This document shows, one piece after another, positions 9,781-15,526 of a stretch of DNA of 19,256 nucleotides. The first letter of the stretch is position 1. Each line of letters begins with the position of its first letter. A program made the translations under genes and the position numbers. The DNA is from Anaerolineae bacterium (GTDB lineage: Bacteria > Chloroflexota > Anaerolineae > JAAYZQ01): contig JAFGOG010000357.1 in NCBI GenBank assembly GCA_016926595.1, positions 1-19,256 on the forward strand. The letters are read 5' to 3'. The notes under the pieces are model-generated. The model was not told the DNA's origin. It worked only from the letters and a program-made list of their open reading frames with translations, and made no database searches.

Positions 9781-12700
9781 GCACATTTGACCGTGAATCC
9801 TGGAAAACGCGCGTGGCCGAATGGTGGCAAGAGGCCGCGCGCGACCTGCCCGGCGCGTTCAAGCGCTGGGGGGTGCGCAGCGCCTACGGGCTGCTCACCG
9901 CCTCGGCCTGGCTGCCGCTGCTGGAAGCGTATGGGCAAGACCCCGGCGCGGCAGTGGCCACGGCGGCTGCCGTCGTGAGTGGCGTGGGGACCAACCTGCT
10001 CTCCAACCTGGTGCAGGGGACGTACGACCGCGCCAGCGCGCCGCGCCGGGCCGAACAGGAGGTGCAGGAAAACGAGGCCCTGCGCGCCGAGCATCGCCAG
10101 ATCGTCGAGGCGCTGGACGTGATCGCCGCGGCGCAGGCCGCGCTGGGCGAGCGGTGGGAGGCCTTTTACCAGCAACTGTGCACAGAGGATCGGCAGTTGG
10201 GCGGCGCGCTGCGCATCGAGACCGGCGGCGGAGCCTATTTTGCCGGCAGTGTCGACAACCGGGGCATACTGGTCGGGCGCGATCAGGTGATCCAGGGCGA
10301 TTGGATTGAGGGCGACAAGGTGATGGGCTCCAAGTGGCAGGTCGTCCTTGGCGACCAGTATATCGGCATGTCGCTCGACCAGGTGGCGCCGGAAACTCTG
10401 CTGGAGGCGTATCTGCGCTGGCTGGCCGATGACTGCCGCCGCCTGCCGCTGGGCGTCGTCGATCCGCGCTTTGTACGTGCGGGCAGCGAGTCGCCGGTAC
10501 CACTCGACCGGGTATACGTCGACCTGGATGTGCTCTCTCCGCCCAAGGAAGAGGCACCCGAGGGCGAGCGGGTTCTTTGGGGCCGCCTGATGCGCGGCGA
10601 GGGCGGCGAACGCACGCCACTTCTTGAAGCGATCTCTCATCCCAAACTGACTCGTTTTGTCCTGCTCGGCGACCCCGGTTCGGGCAAAACGACCTTTGTC
10701 AACTATCTTGCCTATATCCTCGCTTCGAGCGGCGAGATCGCACAGGCCGATGCCTTTCACGATCTGCTGCCGATTCGCCTGGTGCTGCGCGATGTGGCTG
10801 CGCACTGCATCCCGTCTGGCGCGACTCGCGGGCAGGCGTCGATGCTGTGGGCAGCCCTGCGCGCCGACCTCGTCGCGCGGCTGGACGACGACGCGGCGGC
10901 GGCGCTCTGGCCCTGGCTGCAAAAGCGGCTGCTGCGGCAGGGTGGCGTGTTCTTGCTCGACGGCCTGGACGAGGTGCCCGAATCGGACCAGCGGCGGCGC
11001 TGCCTGCTGCAAGCCGTCGCCGAGCTGAGCGCGCAGCTCCCCGGCCGGAGCCGTGTGATGGTCACGGCACGTCCCTATGCCTACACCGACCCCCAGTGGC
11101 GGCTGGAGGGGTTTGTGACATTGATCCTGGCTCCTTTTGACGACGGCCAGGTGCGGCGCTTTGTCGAGTGCTGGTACCAGGCTGTGCGTCCGGCGATGGG
11201 CTGGGATGAGACTACCGCGCGCGGTCGCGGCGAGCGGCTGTTGAGCGGGCTGGAAGAGCGGCCCTACCTGGCCGACCTGGCCGTGCGCCCCCTGCTGCTC
11301 ACGCTGATGGCCACGCTGCACACCAGTTGGGGCCAACTCCCCGAAGACCGCGCCGAGTTGTACGAAGAGACGGTCAAGCTGCTGCTCAGCCGCTGGCAGC
11401 GTGCGCGAGAGACCATGGATGAAGCGGGCCAGCCGGTGATTGAGCCAGGCATCGCCCGCGCGCTGCAAGTGGAAGAAAGCGTGGTGCGCGCCGCGCTGCA
11501 TCGCCTGGCCTACGATGTGCACGCGCGCCAACGCGCCGACGCCGGGCGCACAGAAAGCGATGCTGGTCCCGCCGACATTGGCATAGGCGAGGTGCTGGCC
11601 GCTTTTGCGCCGCTGCTGCCCGATGGGTTTGACTCTCGCCAACTGCTGGGCTACCTGGAAACGCGGGCCGGGCTGCTGATCGGGCGCGCTCCCGGCGTCT
11701 ATGCCTTTCCGCACCGCTCCTTCCAGGAATACCTGGCGGCCTGCTTTTTGGCTGAGGGGATCGACTTTGCGCGCGCGCTGCGCGACTTGGTGTGTGCGGA
11801 CTATGACTGGTGGCGGCAGGTCTTTTTGCTGGGCGTGGGCAAGGCGCGGCAGGGCGGTCTGGGCAACGCCGTGTCGGTGGTCAACACCTTGCTGCCTGAA
11901 GGGCCGGACGAGGTCGAAGAGCGGCAGGAGATAAATTGGCAGGCGGCGATTCTGGCCGGGGAAGCCCTGCTCGACCTGCGTTTTCCCGATGCGGCGCGCG
12001 GCAAAGCCGACCTGGAAGCCGTGCTCAAGCGGGTTCGCCGCTGGCTGGCCGCGCTGCTTGAGACGCCGGATGCACTGGCGCCCCGCCCGCGCGCCGGAGC
12101 GGGCGATTTGCTGGCCCGCTTGGGCGATCCTCGTCGTGGCATTTACACACTGCCCCTCGTCCTTTCAGAGAGAGGGGATGGGGTGAGGGTGCCCGACGTC
12201 ATTTGGTGCGAGGTGCCTGAAGGGCCGTTCCTGATGGGCAGCGACGACCAGGATGCCGACCAGGACGAAAAGCCGCCGCGTACCCTGGCTCTGCCCGGGT
12301 TCTACATCGCCCGCTACCCGATCACCTATGCCCAGTTCCGGCCCTTTGTCGAGGCCGGCGGCTATGACCGTGCCGCATACTGGACACCCGAAGGCTGGGC
12401 CTGGCGCGAGGGCGCTGAAGCCGACCTGTCGGTGATTGACGATGCGAACCTTCGTGAAAGCTATGTGACCTGGCTGGCGCGACGGCCCAAGGAAAGGCGC
12501 GATCGCCCCTATTGGTGGGATGATCCGCGCCTGGGACTGGCCAATCGCCCGGTGGTTGGCGTGAGCTGGTACGAGGCGATGGCCTACTGCTGCTGGTTGG
12601 AAGAACAGTCAAACGTTGCAGGTTGTCAGTTGCAAGTTTGGCGGGATGGTCAGCTTTCAACTTGTAACTTTCAACGTCTAACGATCTCCCTGCCCTCCGA

Positions 12701-13121
12701 AGCCCAGTGGGAGAAGGCGGCGCGCGGCACCGATGGGCGCAAGTGGCCCTGGGGGAACGAATGGGCTGAAGGGAAGGCTAATACTCAGGAGGCGGGCATC
12801 GGCCAGACCAGCGCAGTGGGCTGCTTCCCGGGGGGAGTGAGTCCCTACGGCTGCCTGGACATGGCCGGGAACGTCTGGGAGTGGACGCGCAGCAAGTGGG
12901 GAAAAAGCAGCATTCGCCGGCCTGACTATGGCTACCCCTACGATCCGGCCGATGGGCGCGAATCATTGGATGGCACCGATCTCCGCGTTGTGCGCGGCGG
13001 CGCCTGGAACAACACGAGCAGGCTCGCGCGCTGCGCCTTTCGTGACAGGTACTTCGGGGGCAGCTGGTACGACAACATGGGATTTCGGGTGAGTGTGTCC
13101 CTGGCTGGTTCTGTCTTCTGA
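9777..13121 (+). CDS. NACHT STAND ATPase with C-terminal DGR-diversified FGE/C-lectin domain
   Basis: A 1114-residue NLR-like protein. Residues 1-148 are helical. Residues 149-197 are a GD-rich repeat (IQGDWIEGDKV). The NACHT ATPase has Walker A GDPGSGKT (298-305), Walker B LLDGLDEV (Asp395, Asp398, Glu399) and VTARP (429-433), with a typical HRSFQEYLAA near 646. Residues ~810-1110 form an FGE-sulfatase/C-type-lectin fold. Its last part (1070-1108) is variable repeat 1 of the retroelement. The Cys pair of true FGE enzymes is not evident there, so it is probably a binding domain. ATG 9777 overlaps the PIN stop and follows GAGAGG. Two in-frame repeat-like insertions lie at 12152-12191 and 12608-12684. 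Likely role: ligand sensing by the lectin fold, NACHT oligomerisation, and activation of caspase or PIN effectors. Confidence 0.92.
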   Translation: MSTFDRESWKTRVAEWWQEAARDLPGAFKRWGVRSAYGLLTASAWLPLLEAYGQDPGAAVATAAAVVSGVGTNLLSNLVQGTYDRASAPRRAEQEVQENEALRAEHRQIVEALDVIAAAQAALGERWEAFYQQLCTEDRQLGGALRIETGGGAYFAGSVDNRGILVGRDQVIQGDWIEGDKVMGSKWQVVLGDQYIGMSLDQVAPETLLEAYLRWLADDCRRLPLGVVDPRFVRAGSESPVPLDRVYVDLDVLSPPKEEAPEGERVLWGRLMRGEGGERTPLLEAISHPKLTRFVLLGDPGSGKTTFVNYLAYILASSGEIAQADAFHDLLPIRLVLRDVAAHCIPSGATRGQASMLWAALRADLVARLDDDAAAALWPWLQKRLLRQGGVFLLDGLDEVPESDQRRRCLLQAVAELSAQLPGRSRVMVTARPYAYTDPQWRLEGFVTLILAPFDDGQVRRFVECWYQAVRPAMGWDETTARGRGERLLSGLEERPYLADLAVRPLLLTLMATLHTSWGQLPEDRAELYEETVKLLLSRWQRARETMDEAGQPVIEPGIARALQVEESVVRAALHRLAYDVHARQRADAGRTESDAGPADIGIGEVLAAFAPLLPDGFDSRQLLGYLETRAGLLIGRAPGVYAFPHRSFQEYLAACFLAEGIDFARALRDLVCADYDWWRQVFLLGVGKARQGGLGNAVSVVNTLLPEGPDEVEERQEINWQAAILAGEALLDLRFPDAARGKADLEAVLKRVRRWLAALLETPDALAPRPRAGAGDLLARLGDPRRGIYTLPLVLSERGDGVRVPDVIWCEVPEGPFLMGSDDQDADQDEKPPRTLALPGFYIARYPITYAQFRPFVEAGGYDRAAYWTPEGWAWREGAEADLSVIDDANLRESYVTWLARRPKERRDRPYWWDDPRLGLANRPVVGVSWYEAMAYCCWLEEQSNVAGCQLQVWRDGQLSTCNFQRLTISLPSEAQWEKAARGTDGRKWPWGNEWAEGKANTQEAGIGQTSAVGCFPGGVSPYGCLDMAGNVWEWTRSKWGKSSIRRPDYGYPYDPADGRESLDGTDLRVVRGGAWNNTSRLARCAFRDRYFGGSWYDNMGFRVSVSLAGSVF
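12152..12191 (+). repeat. G-rich repeat-like segment inside the NACHT gene
   Basis: CCCCTC, a short gap, then GAGAGGGGATGGGGTGAGGG. It resembles the purine-rich repeats common between genes in high-GC filamentous bacteria, and the spacer after each FGE gene has a similar style. Here it is translated as the linker just before the FGE domain and stays in frame. Confidence 0.4.
12608..12684 (+). repeat. In-frame low-GC palindromic insertion in the FGE domain
   Basis: About 77 bp of AT-richer DNA with imperfect inverted halves: GTTGCAAGTT at 12629-12638 against AACTTGTAAC, and AAACGTTG against CAACGTCT. It adds roughly 27 residues between EEQ and ISLPSEAQWEK. The second FGE protein runs straight from CRWAG into LALPSEAEWEK. 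The insertion looks like a dispersed repeat that landed in frame. Confidence 0.6.
12983..13100 (+). repeat. DGR variable repeat 1 (VR1)
   Basis: 118 bp colinear with TR 14862-14979. There are thirteen substitutions, all opposite TR adenines: 7 A-to-G, 5 A-to-T and 1 A-to-C. They change ten residues of the NACHT protein within 1070-1108. The 3' end from AACATGGG onward is identical to TR and would hold the homing-initiation sequence. Confidence 0.97.
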
Positions 13122-13176
13122 ATGCTGAATTCTGATTTCTGGATCCTGTTTTTTCTGTTTTCTGAGGGGAGAGGGT

Positions 13177-13208
13177 TTGGGAGAGGGGACGAATGTCCCC
13201 TCTCCCAA
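13177..13208. promoter_or_regulatory. Hairpin/cruciform downstream of VR1
   Basis: TTGGGAGAGGGGAC, loop GAAT, then the exact complement: a 14-bp stem with a 4-base loop, 76 bp after VR1. The same hairpin at the same distance follows VR2. In the Bordetella phage DGR a stem-loop near the VR end promotes retrohoming, so this is a candidate equivalent. It could instead act as a terminator for the NACHT transcript, though no T-tract follows. Confidence 0.7.
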
Positions 13209-13220
13209 GATCGATACTTA

Positions 13221-13349
13221 CGAGGAGCGAGATCCGCCCGAGGAGCGAGGCATCCTCAGATGCCGGACTCCACGATGGGGGACCATTCTGTGGAGCGAGG
13301 CATCCTCAGATGCCGATCTGCCGGCAGGATGCCGGCGGTCCGAGGACAC
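13221..13349 (+). repeat. REP cluster in the leader of the reverse transcriptase gene
   Basis: Two full REP cores, GGCATCCTCAGATGCC, at 13249-13264 and 13299-13314, each preceded by a GAGCGAG lead. The tail, 13331-13359, runs through the reverse transcriptase start codon and recurs at 18135-18163 with one mismatch. Confidence 0.8.
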
Positions 13350-14426
13350 ATGGTCAAACGGTACGGCAACCTATACCCGCAGGTTTATTGCTTTGAGAAC
13401 CTCTACCTGGCCTTCGTGGACGCGGCGCGGGGCAAGCGGGGCCAGCCCAACGTGGCTGCGTTCGAGTTTGACCTGGAGGGCAACCTGGTGCAGCTCCGGG
13501 ATGAACTGCAAGCCAAATGCTACCGGCCCGGCGGCTACGAGTCGTTTTACATCCACGACCCCAAGCACCGCCTGGTCTCGGCCGCGCCGTTCCGCGACCG
13601 GGTGGTGCACCACGCGCTGTGCAATGTCATCGAGCCGGTTTTCGAGCGCACCTTTATCGGCGACTCGTACGCCAATCGGGTGGGCAGGGGCACCCACCAG
13701 GCGCTGGACCGGGCCCAGGCGTTTTCGCAGCGCTACCGCTACGTCTTGCAGTGCGACGTGCGGCAGTATTTCCCCGCGATCGACCTGCAGATTTTGCGCG
13801 GCATCCTGGCCCGCAAGCTGGCCGATGCCGAGGTGATGTGGCTGATCGACCAGATCCTGGACAGCGGGGCCGGGGTGCTGGCCGATGAATACGACATGGT
13901 TTATTTCCCCGGCGACGACCTGTTTGCCGCCAACCGCCCGCGCGGGCTGCCGGTGGGCAACCTGACCAGCCAGTTCTGGGCCAACGTGTACCTCAACGAG
14001 CTCGACCAGTTCGTCAAGCGCGAGCTGCGCTGTGGCCAGCGGCGCGGCGCGTACGTGCGTTACGTGGATGATTTTGTGCTCTTTGCCGACAGCAAGGAGC
14101 AGTTGTGGGCTTGGAAGGAGGCGGTGCAGGATCGCCTGGCCGGCCTGCGCCTGACCCTGCACGAGCGGTCGAGCACGGTCTACCCGGTGCGAAATGGCAT
14201 CCCGTTCCTGGGGTTTCGCGTCTATGCCACGCACCGGCGGCTGCGGCGGCGCAACGGGGTGGCCTTTGCCCGGCGCTACCGCCTGTACCGGCGGATGGTG
14301 CGGCGCGGCGAGATGACCGCGCGGCAGCTCACCCGGCGCGTGCAGGGCTGGGTGGCCCACGCCAAACACGGCAACACCTACCGGCTGCGGCGGTCGCTGC
14401 TGGGGGATGTGCTGGCACAACGATAG
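13350..14426 (+). CDS. DGR reverse transcriptase
   Basis: A 358-residue RNA-dependent DNA polymerase of the DGR clade. The first catalytic Asp is Asp136 in QCDVRQYFPAID, and the YVDD box is residues 238-241 (YVRYVDDFVLF). The clade-typical LPVGNLTSQFWANVYLN precedes it. Early motifs (FYIHDPKHR, FRDRVVHHAL, DSYANRVGRGTHQA) also fit DGR and group II-related enzymes, but no maturase or endonuclease domain is present. ATG 13350 gives the normal size and N-terminus; the reading frame stays open upstream through REP DNA to 13122, which is unlikely to be coding. The ribosome site (GAGGA) is short. It copies TR RNA into adenine-mutagenised cDNA together with Avd. Confidence 0.96.
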   Translation: MVKRYGNLYPQVYCFENLYLAFVDAARGKRGQPNVAAFEFDLEGNLVQLRDELQAKCYRPGGYESFYIHDPKHRLVSAAPFRDRVVHHALCNVIEPVFERTFIGDSYANRVGRGTHQALDRAQAFSQRYRYVLQCDVRQYFPAIDLQILRGILARKLADAEVMWLIDQILDSGAGVLADEYDMVYFPGDDLFAANRPRGLPVGNLTSQFWANVYLNELDQFVKRELRCGQRRGAYVRYVDDFVLFADSKEQLWAWKEAVQDRLAGLRLTLHERSSTVYPVRNGIPFLGFRVYATHRRLRRRNGVAFARRYRLYRRMVRRGEMTARQLTRRVQGWVAHAKHGNTYRLRRSLLGDVLAQR

Positions 14427-14438
14427 CGAGCAAGAACC

Positions 14439-14792
14439 GTGAAAGAATCGCCCATCTTTACCAAGTCGTATGAGCTGCTGCGCTGGCTGATCCCGCTGAC
14501 GCTCAAGTTCCCGCGCGAGCAGCGTTTCGTCGTCGCCGAGGCGGTGCAGCGCACGGCGCTGCAGTTTCACGAGCGGCTGATCGAGGCGGCCAAAACGGAC
14601 GGCGATCCGCGGCCGGTCCTCAAACAGGCCGACGTCGACCTGACCCGGCTGCGTTTTTACGTGCGCCTGTGCCGCGATTTCCAACTGATCAGCCTCAAGC
14701 AGTACGGACACGCCGCCCAACTGTTGGCCGAGGTCGGCCGCCTGTTGGGCGGCTGGATGAATCCCAAGAAAGAGAGGCCGCCCAAACCATAA
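14439..14792 (+). CDS. avd: DGR accessory variability determinant, Avd-like four-helix protein
   Basis: A 117-residue, basic, all-helical protein starting with GTG 12 bases after the reverse transcriptase stop. The N-terminal signature IFTKSYELLRWLIPLTLKF followed by PREQRF, and the C-terminal GRLLGGWMN, match the Avd family of pentameric four-helix bundles. Avd binds the reverse transcriptase and the TR-containing RNA and is needed for mutagenic cDNA synthesis. No ATG start is available nearby and the ribosome site is weak, so translation is probably coupled to the reverse transcriptase. The order RT-avd-TR differs from the Bordetella phage order avd-TR-RT. Confidence 0.92.
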   Translation: MKESPIFTKSYELLRWLIPLTLKFPREQRFVVAEAVQRTALQFHERLIEAAKTDGDPRPVLKQADVDLTRLRFYVRLCRDFQLISLKQYGHAAQLLAEVGRLLGGWMNPKKERPPKP

Positions 14793-14861
14793 GGATTCAG
14801 CCCCGGCCATGGCGCGTCGTGTGGCCGTCGCCGGGTTTGAAGGGGCCGGACCGACACGCGC

Positions 14862-14979
14862 CCGCGTTGTGCGCGGCGGCGCCTGGAACAACACAAGCAG
14901 GAACGCGCGCTGCGCCTATCGTAACAGGAACATCGAAGACAACTGGAACAACAACATGGGATTTCGGGTGAGTGTGTCC
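14862..14979 (+). repeat. DGR template repeat (TR), non-coding
   Basis: 118 bp, 70 bp after the avd stop. It holds 31 adenines in 20 codons of the target frame, nine of them AAC. Read in the VR frame it would give NNT, NRN and NNN clusters typical of DGR templates. An open frame through it is incidental. It is the donor of VR1 and VR2 and must be transcribed to act. Confidence 0.97.
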
Positions 14980-15225
14980 ATAGCGTGGCGGAAAGGGCCG
15001 GCAGAGCTTGCTATCTACGGATGCGAGACGAGGCCCGTCGAACTCAACCGGGTTCGCAAAAACCAAGCCAGCCCGGTCCGGTCCCGGTCGCGCCCGCCGT
15101 GCAGGGGCGGCGGCCGGCCCAATACAGCGCGGCTGTCGCGGGATCGGCCTGCGGCAGCCACCCTCCGCGCCCCGGCTTTGCCAGACAGAAGTCGCGGCGC
15201 GGAGGGCGCTCCCCTGCGAGTTCCT
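14980..15225 (+). other. Non-coding region after TR, possible DGR RNA spacer
   Basis: No gene seen. In the best-studied DGR, RNA beyond the TR folds with Avd and primes cDNA synthesis, so the first ~140 bases here are a candidate for that part. A small hairpin, GAACTC/GGGTTC, spans 15040-15055. Bases 15060-15200 are very GC-rich and give no persuasive protein. Confidence 0.35.
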
Positions 15226-15356
15226 AGGGCTGCTGCAAAGTCCCTTGGCAGGGTCCCAAATCAGCCGAGGAGTGGAGCATCCTCAGATGCGGAACGGTGG
15301 TTGACGAAATCGCTCGCATTTGAGAATGCTCGCTCCACTGACTTTGCAGCAGCCCT
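15226..15356. mobile_element. MITE-like element carrying two opposed REPs
   Basis: Perfect 17-bp inverted ends, AGGGCTGCTGCAAAGTC (15226-15242) and its complement (15340-15356). Ten-base direct repeats GCGAGTTCCT flank it (15216-15225 and 15358-15367), as expected of a target duplication. Inside, a REP core GCATC-CTCA-GATGC (15277-15290) faces an inverted variant (15316-15329) whose stem has paired changes. It has no transposase, so it would move in trans. Confidence 0.8.
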
Positions 15357-15375
15357 GGCGAGTTCCTGCCAGCCA

Positions 15376-15404
15376 TTGACGTGTGTCTATCGTTGTGTTA
15401 CAAT
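15376..15404 (+). promoter_or_regulatory. Sigma-70-type promoter for the second FGE target gene
   Basis: TTGACG (15376-15381), exactly 17 bp, then TACAAT (15399-15404). It predicts a transcript start near 15411 and a leader of about 115 bases. It lies just beyond the MITE-like element, so the second target may be expressed apart from the reverse transcriptase operon. Confidence 0.7.
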
Positions 15405-15526
15405 GGAGTCAGAAAGTCGGACGTTCCTACAAGCCGATCCGCAACCGGCCCTACAGACCGGGCTGCGCACCGGCACGCCGGCGATGCGCTGACCTGGCTG
15501 CGCGAGCAGGCAAATGAGGAGGGGTG

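Noticed and set aside
9636..11714. Long minus-strand open frame (692 codons) opposite the NACHT gene
   Set aside because: Shadow frame; the plus strand holds Walker motifs and continuous domain structure.
12200..13121. Active formylglycine-generating enzyme (sulfatase maturation)
   Set aside because: The region aligned with the catalytic Cys pair is replaced by the variable repeat, and no sulfatase gene is nearby. The fold serves as a scaffold.
13122..13349. N-terminal extension of the reverse transcriptase
   Set aside because: This part is the hairpin flank and REP DNA; from 13350 the protein has normal DGR length and N-terminus.
13350..14426. Group II intron or retron reverse transcriptase
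   Set aside because: No maturase or endonuclease domain, no intron boundaries and no msr/msd. Avd, TR and VRs with adenine-only change settle it as a DGR.
14809..15492. 227-residue open frame running through the TR
   Set aside because: It reads through the TR in the VR frame by necessity, then enters GC-rich and MITE DNA with no protein-like character. The TR is non-coding.
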